Source: DAOMFB01 sp963721385
Lineage (GTDB): Bacteria > Acidobacteriota > Thermoanaerobaculia > UBA5066
Direction of reading: 5' to 3'
Length of the DNA stretch: 64,000 nt
NCBI GenBank assembly: GCA_963721385.1
Contig: CAVRJB010000013.1
Coordinates: 930,001-994,000 of the forward strand
Part shown: one piece after another, positions 43,538 through 52,008 of the stretch
How the letters are laid out: each line of letters starts with the position of its first letter
Position numbering within the stretch: position 1 is the stretch's first letter
Program-made: the position numbers and the translations under genes
Notes under the pieces: model-generated
What the model saw: the letters and a program-made list of their open reading frames with translations, nothing else
Databases searched by the model: none
What the model was told of the DNA's origin: nothing

Positions 43538-45265
43538 TCAGGGTGAGGGCAGATTGCGGAAGAACCGGAAGCCGCCCGCCCGGGTCTCGTGGCCCGTCAA
43601 GTAGTTCAACATCAACACGATATCCGGCCGGCCATCCCCGTCGACGTCGGCGATCCGAACCGCGGAACCGGCGTTCACGAAGGTCGGCTCGAGCGAAGCC
43701 TCCAGCTCCTCGAAATCCCCGCTCTTCGTCTGGAGGAAGACGCGAAGTCGGCCGAGCTTGTCGTCGGCGAAGACGACGTCGTCGAGCCCGTCCCCGTCGA
43801 GGTCGCCGACGGCGATGGCCTGAGAGGTCGCGCGATCGAGGCCGAGGCGCTTGAAGACGCGCTTCCGCTTCCAGGTCTCGCCGTCGCGGTAGTAGACAGA
43901 GACCCCGTCCCCCGAGATGTCGGGCACCGCGCCATCGGGCGAGTTCTTGATGTACGAGACGAACGCGGCCGGGAAGCCGGCGTAGCGCCCCACGGCCGTC
44001 CCCTCGTGCCCGGAGTACCTCTCGACGATGTCGAGGCCGGCGTGCCGGAACTCGAGCTTGGCGCGGTCGAACTCGAAGAGAACGTGGATCCCGCCGAAGT
44101 AACGGCAGCCCGACACGAAAAACGGCCTTCCGTCCTTCTCGTCCTTCGGAATCCAGAGGGCAATCGAGTAGCCGAAACAGGGCTGGTCGAGCCCGGAGGT
44201 CAGCTCGACGAACCGGTCCGGCTTGTTGAGCTCCGCGCGGACGTCGTAGCCCTCGACGTACCCCCCGGCTTTCGCCTTCGGCTTGCCGCCGGTGTACTGG
44301 TACTCCGGCATGTCGGAGATGTAGAGGACGTCGTTCCGGCCGTCGCCGTCGATGTCGCCGATCGCCATCGCGCGGGTCGAGATCGAGCCCGGGAGACCGC
44401 GCGGGTCGATCCTGAGCTTGAAGCCTCCGAGGTTCGTGGCCGACCAGGTGCCCGAGCCATGGCCTCCCCAGACGATGTCGTTCTTCCCGTCGCCGTCGAG
44501 GTCACCCACGGCGACGCCGCCGTAGCCGACGCCGAGGTTTTCCGCGTTCTCGAAGACGGGATCCACCGAAGTCCAGCGCTCTCCGGTGAACCTGAAGATC
44601 CGGAGCCCCTGGCCCGAGAGCCGGGGGGGCGGCGCGACGATCTCCGGCCGGCCGTCTCCGTCGAGGTCCTCGAGTGCGAAGTTGTCGCGCCAGATCCCCG
44701 CCTTCGGAAGGCCGGCCGAGTTCTCGACGAGCCGGATCTTCTTCTTCGAGACCTTCGGCGCGACGACTTCGGCCTCCTCCTTCGGCAGCTCGACGATGGG
44801 CGGGAGCTGGGACTCCTTGGCCGCCGCGGCCGCGTCGGCCTTCGCCTTCGCCTCCAGCTCCTCGGGGGTCGGCTCGGGAACCGCTTCGAGGTAGTAGAAG
44901 CCCGCGTCCTGCCGGACGATCGGGATTCCCTTCGCGCCCGAGACGATTCCGCTGAAGAGGTGCCCGTTCTTCTCGTAGAGCGGCGGGCCCTTCGGCACCT
45001 TGCGGAGCTTCTTTTTCGTGATCGGATCCTCGATCACGGTCATCGCCTCGGACTTCGGCGGCGTCCCCTCGATCTCGTCCTCGGGCGGGCCGGCCGTCGG
45101 GAGCTTCCCGCCGCTCAACGCCCTGTAGAACTCCTCACGGGTGACGGTGGGCGCGGGCGTCGGGGTCGGCGTCGGGGCCGGGACAGGGGCAGGCGCCTTC
45201 GCCGACGAGCAGGCGAGCGCCGAGACGGAGAGCGTGAGGACGATCAGGCGGACCGGGCTGTTCAA
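43538..45265 (-). CDS. FG-GAP/VCBS-repeat lipoprotein
   Basis: 575 residues from TTG 45265, chosen because AAGGAG lies 5 nt upstream; GTG 45286 is a weaker alternative. The signal ends in S-A-L-A-C (lipobox), then a Pro/Thr/Ala-rich linker. Residues about 200-575 contain FG-GAP/VCBS propeller repeats with calcium-binding loops (DLDGDGRPE, DLDGDGKND, DIDGDGRND, DLDGDGLDD, DVDGDGRPD). Expected on the outer membrane or cell surface; function unknown. It lies 64 nt downstream of the polysaccharide permease and may be co-transcribed with it. Confidence 0.87.
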   Translation of the reverse strand: MNSPVRLIVLTLSVSALACSSAKAPAPVPAPTPTPTPAPTVTREEFYRALSGGKLPTAGPPEDEIEGTPPKSEAMTVIEDPITKKKLRKVPKGPPLYEKNGHLFSGIVSGAKGIPIVRQDAGFYYLEAVPEPTPEELEAKAKADAAAAAKESQLPPIVELPKEEAEVVAPKVSKKKIRLVENSAGLPKAGIWRDNFALEDLDGDGRPEIVAPPPRLSGQGLRIFRFTGERWTSVDPVFENAENLGVGYGGVAVGDLDGDGKNDIVWGGHGSGTWSATNLGGFKLRIDPRGLPGSISTRAMAIGDIDGDGRNDVLYISDMPEYQYTGGKPKAKAGGYVEGYDVRAELNKPDRFVELTSGLDQPCFGYSIALWIPKDEKDGRPFFVSGCRYFGGIHVLFEFDRAKLEFRHAGLDIVERYSGHEGTAVGRYAGFPAAFVSYIKNSPDGAVPDISGDGVSVYYRDGETWKRKRVFKRLGLDRATSQAIAVGDLDGDGLDDVVFADDKLGRLRVFLQTKSGDFEELEASLEPTFVNAGSAVRIADVDGDGRPDIVLMLNYLTGHETRAGGFRFFRNLPSP

Positions 45266-45329
45266 GCGAACTCCTTCGTGGCGCACGGAGCCCGGGAGCC
45301 TTCGGCCCGCCGGGTGAGAAGGCCGGATT

Positions 45330-46097
45330 CTAGAGCAGATCCGAGAAAACGCGGCGGCTCCGGCGGAACAGCCAGAGTCCTCCGGCGAGGGCCGCTGCAG
45401 ACACGGCGGACCAGAGGGCGACGCGGACGAGGTCGGGTCCCGGCCCCCCGAAGAGCGCCTGCCGGTAGAGGGCGACGAGGTCGCGGACCGGGTTGATCCC
45501 GAGCCACGGTCGGATCGACTGGGGCACCTGCGACTCCGGGTAGAGGATCGGGGTCACCCAGAGGACGATCGTCAGCGCCGGCGACAGCAGCTGTGGAAGG
45601 TCCCGGAAAAAGACGTTCAGCGACGCGAGAACGAGGCTCGGCCCCGAAAGGAGCAGGGTCTGGAATGCGAGGGCGACGAGAAACGTCCCCGGCTGGAGCG
45701 CCCCCCGGCCGGAAGCCGCCACGTAGCCGCCGAGGATCGCGAGGCCGACGACCTCGAGGACGAGCGCCGCCGCGATGCTGGAAGCGACGAGAAGCTCGAC
45801 CGGAAACTGCATCTTCTTGACGAGGTGCGCCTGGTCGGTGACCGAGGTCGTCGACCGGAGGAGGGCTTCCTGACACCCCAGCCACGGGAGGAGCCCGGCA
45901 AGCAGGAACTCGGCGTAGCTCCCGGGGAACCCGGGCGGTGGCTTCAACCGGAGAATGGCCTCGAAGACGAACGCGTAGAGGAGGCAGAGGATCAGGGGGT
46001 TCAGAAGGGCCCAGAAGGGGCCGCCGAAGCTTCCCGCATAACGGGAGGAGAGGTCCCGCCGGAGGAGCTGGGAGAGGAGGAAAAGCTTGCCCTTCAA
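45330..46097 (-). CDS. polysaccharide ABC exporter permease (Wzm-like, ABC-2 family)
   Basis: 255 residues from TTG 46097. Six membrane helices are visible, with the ABC-2/Wzm features: LLRRDLSSRYAGSFGGPFWALLNPLILCLLYAFVF (shown in part: RDLSSRYAGS near the amphipathic N-terminal helix), FLLAGLLPW, and late LWVTPILYPESQVP-WLGINPV. It would form the channel for export of lipid-linked polysaccharide with a Wzt-type ATPase; that ATPase is encoded 9.5 kb away at 34660-35856. It is divergent from the XRE regulator gene, whose operator-like repeat lies in the shared 73-bp gap. Confidence 0.9.
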   Translation of the reverse strand: MKGKLFLLSQLLRRDLSSRYAGSFGGPFWALLNPLILCLLYAFVFEAILRLKPPPGFPGSYAEFLLAGLLPWLGCQEALLRSTTSVTDQAHLVKKMQFPVELLVASSIAAALVLEVVGLAILGGYVAASGRGALQPGTFLVALAFQTLLLSGPSLVLASLNVFFRDLPQLLSPALTIVLWVTPILYPESQVPQSIRPWLGINPVRDLVALYRQALFGGPGPDLVRVALWSAVSAAALAGGLWLFRRSRRVFSDLL

Positions 46098-46130
46098 CGA
46101 TTCCGCGACCTTTTTTGTGACGTTCGACCC

Positions 46131-46158
46131 TTGACAGTATTCTGTGGGAGAATATCTT
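46131..46158 (+). promoter_or_regulatory. promoter of the XRE-TPR operon
   Basis: -35 TTGACA (46131-46136), 16-nt spacer, -10 TATCTT (46153-46158). It is the best sigma-70-type promoter seen in the window. ATG 46171 follows 12 nt later, so the leader is only a few bases. Confidence 0.75.
46138..46154. promoter_or_regulatory. inverted-repeat operator between -35 and -10
   Basis: TATTCT-N5-AGAATA, a perfect 6-bp inverted repeat filling the spacer of the XRE promoter. A bound dimer would block RNA polymerase, as expected for autorepression by the XRE protein encoded just downstream. Confidence 0.55.
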
Positions 46159-46170
46159 GAAGCAAAGGCG

Positions 46171-46683
46171 ATGAGTGCCGTCGTGTTTTCCGCGCGTGCT
46201 CCGCAGATCCGGCTGGTGGGTCAGAAGATCCGCCAGATCCGGAAGAGCCGGCACCTGACTCAGTCGGACCTCGCGGCCCGGATCGGGATCACACAGTCCG
46301 ACCTCTCGCGGATGGAGAACGGCGAGTACAAGGTCGGGCTCGACACGTTGTTCCGGATCCTCCAGGTTTTCGAACTCTCGATGAGCCAGTTCTTCAACGA
46401 GCCCGCAAGGGAAGAGCCGGATTCCGCGGCTGCTGCCGCCAGCGTGCGCGTCCCCGGGGCAATCGTCGACGAGCCGGAGCTCGCGCGCGACTGGGAGTCC
46501 CTCTCGCCCGAGGCCCGGCGCGAGGTGCGCGAGTTCATCGCCTTCAAGAGGATGCAGAACGACTTCCGGCGCGCCGCCCTCGAGGCAGCACCGAAGATCG
46601 ATTCGGCACCGCTCGTGACGCCCCTGGGCCCGCTCGCCGCGACGGAGGCGGTGGGCGATGACGAGGACGAGTCACGTGGCTGA
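46171..46683 (+). CDS. XRE-family transcriptional regulator
   Basis: 170 residues from ATG 46171. Residues about 17-72 are a Cro/CI-type helix-turn-helix (GQKIRQIRKSRHLTQSDLA-RIGITQSDLSRMENG). The remaining ~100 residues are helical with no recognised ligand domain. An inverted repeat sits inside its own promoter, which suggests autorepression and possibly control of the divergent permease gene. The 3' end overlaps the TPR gene by 26 nt. Confidence 0.9.
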   Translation: MSAVVFSARAPQIRLVGQKIRQIRKSRHLTQSDLAARIGITQSDLSRMENGEYKVGLDTLFRILQVFELSMSQFFNEPAREEPDSAAAAASVRVPGAIVDEPELARDWESLSPEARREVREFIAFKRMQNDFRRAALEAAPKIDSAPLVTPLGPLAATEAVGDDEDESRG

Positions 46684-47635
46684 GGCGAATCTGACGCCCG
46701 CCTCGGCCGCCCCGCCCGCCCCCGCCGAGGCCCGCGGCCTCGCCGAGAAGGCGCGCGAAGAGGCGCTGGCGCTTCTCGAGAAAGGCGACTTCGCCGCGGC
46801 TCTCGCGCGCTACGAGGAGGCCTGCGCCCTCGCCGCGCACGCAGAGGACCCGCCATTCGCCGACTGGATGTTCGTCTGCCGCGCTGCTGCGGCCGCCGAG
46901 GTCGCTCCCTCGGACGACGTCCTCGTCGAGCTGAAGAAAATCCTCCTCCGGGCGCGCGAGCCGGGGACCGCGTTCCGCGCCGCCTACACCGCGGCCCGCG
47001 TCTACGAGATCCGCCGCGATTACCAGCGGGCGGCGACGTACAACGCCCGCGCACGCGACTACGCCGCCTCGGCGGGCGACACCTATTTTCTCGCGAGCTG
47101 CGACAACCAGCTCGGCAACGTGCTGTCGGCCGACAGCCGCTTCGAGGAGGCCGCCTCGGCCCACCGGCGCGCGCTCGAGGCCGCGGCGCAGACGGACGCC
47201 GTGACCCCCGTCGTCCAGGCCATCTGGCGGGACAACCTCGGCTACGACCTGATCGGCGCGGACCGGGTCCCCGAGGGCCTCGCCCTCGTGCACGAGGCTC
47301 TGGAGTTCTTCGAGACGAACGGGGCCCGCGGCTACACGCTCATCCCGCTCGCCGACCTCTGCTTCGGCTACCTGAAGCTCGACCGCTACGCGGAGGCCCG
47401 CTTCTTCGGCGAGGCGGCGCTGGAGCGCCTGGCCGAGAACGGGACCCCCGACACGGCCCTCGAGAAGAATCTCCTCTACCTCCTTGGCGAGGCCTGCCAT
47501 CTCTCCGGGGATCCCGGCTCGGCGAAGAGTTATTTCGACCGGCTCGCCGGCTTCTATCCCGAGTTCAGGAACCTCCGGGCGTACCTCGAGGTCTTCGACT
47601 TCCGGAACGTCATCAACCTGCGGGGGTCACGGTGA
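46658..47635 (+). CDS. TPR-repeat protein, cytoplasmic
   Basis: 325 residues from ATG 46658, with GGAGG 9 nt upstream; GTG 46676 is an alternative. Entirely helical, with degenerate tetratricopeptide repeats (for example EKGDFAAALARYEEAC and ADSRFEEAASAHRRALEAA). No signal peptide. In architecture (XRE-type HTH gene overlapping a TPR gene) it recalls regulator/peptide-sensor pairs where the TPR domain senses a ligand, but here the two domains are on separate chains. It overlaps the next gene by 4 nt (GTGA). Confidence 0.85.
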   Translation: MTRTSHVAEANLTPASAAPPAPAEARGLAEKAREEALALLEKGDFAAALARYEEACALAAHAEDPPFADWMFVCRAAAAAEVAPSDDVLVELKKILLRAREPGTAFRAAYTAARVYEIRRDYQRAATYNARARDYAASAGDTYFLASCDNQLGNVLSADSRFEEAASAHRRALEAAAQTDAVTPVVQAIWRDNLGYDLIGADRVPEGLALVHEALEFFETNGARGYTLIPLADLCFGYLKLDRYAEARFFGEAALERLAENGTPDTALEKNLLYLLGEACHLSGDPGSAKSYFDRLAGFYPEFRNLRAYLEVFDFRNVINLRGSR

Positions 47636-48732
47636 GGGCGCGCGGCCTGTCTCGCGTCCTGGCGCTCGGCGCGGCCGCCCTCCTCGCAACCGCCGCGGTT
47701 CTCGCGCCCGGCGCCGCCGAGGCCGCGACCGCTGTCCTCTCGCAGGCGGGAACGCTCTACGAGGTCTACCCGACGACCTACGGGGAGATCGTCCCCGAGG
47801 CCGCGGGGACGCCGGACGGCAAGCAGAACGTCCTCGCTCTCAGATTGACGCCGTCGGGCGGCCCGGCCTCGGTCGAGCTCGTCGAGGGGACTCTCGACGG
47901 GGACGACAAGTGGAGCGAGTCGATCGAGTACGACGAGTCGACGCATGCGATCTTCGTCGCCTACACGAAGTCGCAGGGCTTTTATTCCGACATCCACTTC
48001 GCGGCGCGGACGGCGGATCGGAACTGGACCCAGGGCGGGTTCCTCGCGAACGCCGGCCTCTACTTCTCGATGAACCCGCGGCTCGTCGTGACACGGCAGC
48101 AGTACGTGACACTCGACGAGACCGGCGCACGGGTCGAAAAATGGCGCTCCATTCTGTCCATCGTCTGGTGGGAGGCGACCTCGGAGTCGCAGGGGCGCGT
48201 CGCGTTCGTCTTCCTCGAGGACAGCAAGATCCGGTTCGATCAGACCATCGTCTTCAACCTGAACGACCTCGTCGGCTCGCGCGGCCCGACGCACTTCCAG
48301 GGGCTGCCGTTCTCGGCCTACACGTTCCCGGAGGTCCAGCGCGACCCGACGACGAACGGCGGCTTCCTCGTCTCCTTCGCGGACCTCGTCGCCGAAAAGC
48401 AGGTCGTCCTTTCGATCACCTTCCCGAGCGACCTCACGGACCTCCCGCCGTCGGCGGACTCGTCGCGCGTGGCCTGGGCCCGCGGCCACAACCCGATCGG
48501 CCGGACGCGGTTCTCCGGCGACATTCCCGTCATGGTCGACACACGGGGCACGCTCGCGACCGCCATCTCACCCGTGAGCGGAACGCCGACGTTCTATTGG
48601 CCCGAGGGGACGGTCCTCAAGGTCCTCCGCGGCGACGCCGTGCAGACGCCGCCGATCCAGATCCCGCTCCGCTCCGACTTCTCGCTGGATCGCGCCATCT
48701 CGACCGTGCGCGACATGGCCGAGAAGCAGTAG
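47632..48732 (+). CDS. secreted protein, unknown function
   Basis: 366 residues from GTG 47632. An Ala-rich signal peptide (LALGAAALLATAAVLAPGAAEA) precedes a beta-rich mature region with repeated blocks such as HAIFVAYTKSQG, SILSIVWWEAT and GGFLVSFADL, suggesting a propeller-like fold. No catalytic motif or family recognised. It is translationally coupled to the TPR gene and shares its operon with the XRE regulator. It is convergent with the dnaJ-like gene, 7 nt apart. Confidence 0.78.
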   Translation: MRARGLSRVLALGAAALLATAAVLAPGAAEAATAVLSQAGTLYEVYPTTYGEIVPEAAGTPDGKQNVLALRLTPSGGPASVELVEGTLDGDDKWSESIEYDESTHAIFVAYTKSQGFYSDIHFAARTADRNWTQGGFLANAGLYFSMNPRLVVTRQQYVTLDETGARVEKWRSILSIVWWEATSESQGRVAFVFLEDSKIRFDQTIVFNLNDLVGSRGPTHFQGLPFSAYTFPEVQRDPTTNGGFLVSFADLVAEKQVVLSITFPSDLTDLPPSADSSRVAWARGHNPIGRTRFSGDIPVMVDTRGTLATAISPVSGTPTFYWPEGTVLKVLRGDAVQTPPIQIPLRSDFSLDRAISTVRDMAEKQ

Positions 48733-48739
48733 GCCGGCC

Positions 48740-49732
48740 TCAGAGCCCCTTCGGCAGCGACGCTCGCGGGTTCCGTTCGTAGAGCTTCGCGAACGCCTCG
48801 GCCGCGGCGCGCCCTTCGGCGGTTGCCCGGGACGGCATCACGATCTGAACGCGGTAATAGTGGTCGCCCGTCGTGCCGGTCCGCAGGCTCTCGACACCGT
48901 AGCCCTTGAGCCGGAACCGCTGCCCGCTCGCGGTCCCGGGCGGGATCTTCGCGCGGACCGGGCCCCGGATCGTCGGCACGTCGATCTCCGCGCCGAGGTA
49001 GGCCTCGGCGACCGTGACCGGGACCTCCGCGGAGATGTCGTCGCCCTCCCGCGAGAAGTAGGGGTGCGGCTCGACCGTGAGAGAGAGGTAGAGGTCTCCC
49101 TCCGCGGAGCGGCCCTGGCCGGGCACCCGGATCTTCGAGCCGGTCGCGACGCCCGCCGGGATCCGCACCGTGAGTTTTTCGTTCTCCACGACGGTGCGGC
49201 CGCCGTGGCAGACGGGACAGACCGAGCCGCCGGTCTTGCCCGTGCCTCCACAGCGGCGGCAGCGCCTCGGGATCCGGGCCCGGAACGCCACGGTTCCGCC
49301 GAGTACGGCGTCGCGGAACGGGACCGTCAGGGACGCCGCCGCGTCGTCGTCCTCCTCGTCCGGGAAGGGCCCCGCGCCGAAGCCGGCGCCGCCGCCGCGC
49401 GAGAAGAGCTCGGAAAAGAGATCGCCGAAGTCCCCGGACCACCGGAACCCGCCGGCGCCGCCCCCCGGCCCTCCGAACGGCGACCCGGCGCCGGGAGGCA
49501 TGCCGCCCGGCGGGACGTCGCCGCTGTCGCCGGTCGCGTCGTACCGCTGGCGCCGCTTCGGGTCCTTCAGCAGCTCGTAGGCAGCGGCGATCTCCTGGAA
49601 CTTCCTCTGCGCCGAAGCGTCCCCCGGATTCACGTCGGGATGGTGCTTCCGCGCGAGGCGGCGGTAGGCCTTCTTGATCTCGGCGTCGGTGGCGCGTCGC
49701 TCGACCCCGAGAATCTCGTACGGATCTTTCAT
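48740..49732 (-). CDS. dnaJ: DnaJ-type co-chaperone with reduced zinc finger
   Basis: 330 residues. J domain at 1-70 with KKAYRRLARKHHPDVNPGD (HPD motif) for stimulating DnaK, then a Gly/Phe-rich linker with GGPGGG, then C-terminal substrate-binding domains ending with the GTASGQRFRLKGYG region. The zinc region keeps only two of the usual four C-x-x-C-x-G-x-G units (CRRCGGTGKTGG and CPVCHGGR), so it would hold a single zinc. It is intermediate between classic DnaJ and CbpA. It is not next to grpE or dnaK. Confidence 0.88.
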   Translation of the reverse strand: MKDPYEILGVERRATDAEIKKAYRRLARKHHPDVNPGDASAQRKFQEIAAAYELLKDPKRRQRYDATGDSGDVPPGGMPPGAGSPFGGPGGGAGGFRWSGDFGDLFSELFSRGGGAGFGAGPFPDEEDDDAAASLTVPFRDAVLGGTVAFRARIPRRCRRCGGTGKTGGSVCPVCHGGRTVVENEKLTVRIPAGVATGSKIRVPGQGRSAEGDLYLSLTVEPHPYFSREGDDISAEVPVTVAEAYLGAEIDVPTIRGPVRAKIPPGTASGQRFRLKGYGVESLRTGTTGDHYYRVQIVMPSRATAEGRAAAEAFAKLYERNPRASLPKGL

Positions 49733-49849
49733 GTCGCGGATGTCTTTCTGCGCCGGCCGGGCCGTTCTCTCCTAAGATAGCTCAACATCAGGGGCCGGGG
49801 CGCCGCTCTCCCGAGGGCGCCGGTCTTGCCGGCCGGGTCGGGGGTCGTC

Positions 49850-51121
49850 GTGAATCTCGTGCAGCACCGTGACGTCCTGTCCATGGTCCTCGCCGGCGGC
49901 ATGGGAGAGCGGCTTTTCCCGCTCACGCGCGACCGCGCCAAGCCCGCGGTCCCGTTCGGCGGGCGCTACCGGATCATCGACTTCGTCCTGAACAACCTCC
50001 TGAACTCGGGCCTCCGGAAGGTCAAGGTCCTGACGCAGTTCAAGTCCAACTCGCTCATCGAGCACATCATCCGGACCTGGCGCCTGACGTTCGACATCGG
50101 CGAGTTCGTCGACCCCGTGCCGGCGCAGATGCGCCGCGGGCCGCACTGGTTCCGCGGCACCGCGGACGCCGTCTACCAGAACCTCGACCTGATCTTCGAC
50201 GAAGAGCCGCAGCAGGTCTGCGTCTTCGGCGGCGACCACATCTACACGATGGACGTCAACCCGATGCTCGTGGGGCACCAGGAGGGCGGGGTCGACCTGA
50301 CGATCGCCGCCCTGCCGGTGCCGCTCGCGGAAGCCTCGCGCTTCGGCGTCCTCGAGGTGGACGCCGAGGGACGCGTCGTCGGCTTCGAGGAGAAACCCAA
50401 AGAGCCGCGGGAGATGCCGGGGCAGCCCGGGTTCGCCCTCGCGTCGATGGGGAACTACGTCTTCCGGGCGAACATCCTGATCGACGTCCTCGAGAGCGAC
50501 GCGCTGCAGGACACCTCGCACGATTTCGGGAAGACGATCATTCCGTCGCTCCTCAAGGGCGGCGCGCAGGTGTACGCCTACGACTTCTCCGAGAACCGCG
50601 TCCCGGGCGCCGAGGACCTGCCCCCCTACTGGCGCGACGTCGGAACGGTCGAATCCTACTGGGAAGCTTCGATGGACCTCATTTCTGTCTCGCCGCCCCT
50701 GAACCTCTACAACCACAAGTGGCCGATCAAGAGCCATTCTCCCCAGCTGCCGCCGGCGAAGTTCGTCTTCGCGGACTCGGTCTCGCAGCGGATGGGCCTG
50801 GCCACCGACTCGATGGTGGCCGCGGGCTGCATCATCTCGGGCGGGACGATCCACCGCTCTCTCCTCTTCCCGCGCGTCCGCGTCAACTCCTTCTCGCACA
50901 TCGAGGAGTGCGTCCTGATGGACGGCGTGGAGGTGGGCCGGCACGCCCGCCTCAAGCGCGTCATCGCCGACAAGGGCGTGAAGATCCCCTCGAGGATCGA
51001 GATCGGCTTCGACGAGGAGGAGGACCGGCGACGCTTCCACGTCTCCGACGGGGGCGTCGTCGTCCTTCCGAAGGGCGTCGAAATCCCGTCCGTCCCGAGC
51101 CGGGTCGCCCTTCCCGGTTGA
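49850..51121 (+). CDS. glgC: glucose-1-phosphate adenylyltransferase
   Basis: About 423 residues from GTG 49850; TTG 49826 is possible. It makes ADP-glucose for glycogen synthesis. Visible are the nucleotide-binding VLAGGMGERLFPLT-RAKPAVPFGG, the WFRGTADAVYQN motif, FGGDHIYTMD, the YWRDVGTVESYWEA motif and a C-terminal left-handed beta-helix with hexapeptide character (SGGTIHRSLLFPRVRV). Full-length and intact. No other glg gene is in the window. Confidence 0.95.
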   Translation: MNLVQHRDVLSMVLAGGMGERLFPLTRDRAKPAVPFGGRYRIIDFVLNNLLNSGLRKVKVLTQFKSNSLIEHIIRTWRLTFDIGEFVDPVPAQMRRGPHWFRGTADAVYQNLDLIFDEEPQQVCVFGGDHIYTMDVNPMLVGHQEGGVDLTIAALPVPLAEASRFGVLEVDAEGRVVGFEEKPKEPREMPGQPGFALASMGNYVFRANILIDVLESDALQDTSHDFGKTIIPSLLKGGAQVYAYDFSENRVPGAEDLPPYWRDVGTVESYWEASMDLISVSPPLNLYNHKWPIKSHSPQLPPAKFVFADSVSQRMGLATDSMVAAGCIISGGTIHRSLLFPRVRVNSFSHIEECVLMDGVEVGRHARLKRVIADKGVKIPSRIEIGFDEEEDRRRFHVSDGGVVVLPKGVEIPSVPSRVALPG

Positions 51122-51145
51122 ATTGGCCCGGGTTCTCCGTATAAA
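51118..51145 (+). promoter_or_regulatory. promoter of the Lrp-type regulator
   Basis: -35 TTGAAT (51118-51123), 16-nt spacer, -10 TATAAA (51140-51145). ATG 51180 follows 34 nt later. The -35 overlaps the glgC stop codon. Confidence 0.55.
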
Positions 51146-51179
51146 ATTCGGGGTTACGGTTTCCTGAGCCGAATTTCAT

Positions 51180-51638
51180 ATGGACGAGATCGACCGCAGA
51201 ATCCTCGACCTTCTGCAGCGGGACGGAAAGATCTCGCAGGCTCGGATTGCCGACGCCGTCGGTCTGAGCACGCCGTCGGTGAACGAGCGGATCAAGAAGC
51301 TCGAGACCCGGGGCTTCATCCGGCGCTTCACGGCGCTCCTCGACCCGCGCCTCATCGGCATGCCGCTCATCGCGTATGTCGACGTCGGCCTCGAACATCC
51401 CCGCTTCGAGCGCGTCTTTCTGGAGGAGATCGAGGCGCTCCTCGACGTCCAGGAGTGCTGCGCGATCTCGGGCGACTTCGGCTACCGGCTGAAGGTGAGA
51501 GCGCGGGACGTCGAGCACCTCGAGCGGGTCCTCAGGGAGAAGATCCAGACGCTGCGGGGTGTCGCCCGGACCCGGGTCGATCTCTCGCTGTCGGTCAAGA
51601 AGGACTCGACGCTCCTGCCTCTCGCCGAAGGCGCCTGA
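51180..51638 (+). CDS. Lrp/AsnC-family transcriptional regulator
   Basis: 152 residues. N-terminal winged helix (DEIDRRILDLLQRDGKISQARIADAVGLSTPSVNERIKKLE, cited in part) and C-terminal RAM/AsnC ligand domain with the GDFGYRLKVRARDVEHLERVL pattern. These regulators bind amino acids and form octamers on DNA. A proline dehydrogenase gene lies 1.8 kb downstream; PutR-type members of this family control proline use, so a link is possible but not shown. Confidence 0.92.
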   Translation: MDEIDRRILDLLQRDGKISQARIADAVGLSTPSVNERIKKLETRGFIRRFTALLDPRLIGMPLIAYVDVGLEHPRFERVFLEEIEALLDVQECCAISGDFGYRLKVRARDVEHLERVLREKIQTLRGVARTRVDLSLSVKKDSTLLPLAEGA

Positions 51639-52008
51639 TTCCCGGCCGTCTCCCGAAATCGCGTCATTTCTACCTGAAGTGTCTCCGTAACGGGATGACG
51701 CGCCCTGGCGGCCCGATCCGGTTCCGGAGCGGAACGCACTCTCCTCGATTGACTTACGCCGATGACGAGCGCGGGACAAACCGGGGGCATCCGGTTTGCG
51801 TACATAAAGGCAGGAGATCGAAACGACATTGAGGTCAAATGCAATGAAGGCGATCTTCAAGGCCAACCCCAGAAGCCGCCGGCCAGACGGTCGGCGGGCC
51901 CACCACCTTCGTCCTACCTCAACCTAATCCGCACAGAAATCATCCCGCCGCCGCAATTCCCGCCCGACCGAAAGGTCGGGTGGGATCCCGCCGCCTGCGC
52001 GACGCCCG
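51639..52008. other. 370-bp intergenic region with hairpins
   Basis: No convincing gene. Two GC hairpins are visible: CCGCCGGCC / GGTCGGCGG (51876-51897, one G-T pair) and CCCGACC / GGTCGGG (51963-51980). Neither has a T-tract, so they are weak terminators at best. A 27-codon ATG frame starting at 51846 (MKAIFKANPR...) lacks further support. The region is less GC-rich than its surroundings near 51740-51860. Confidence 0.5.
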
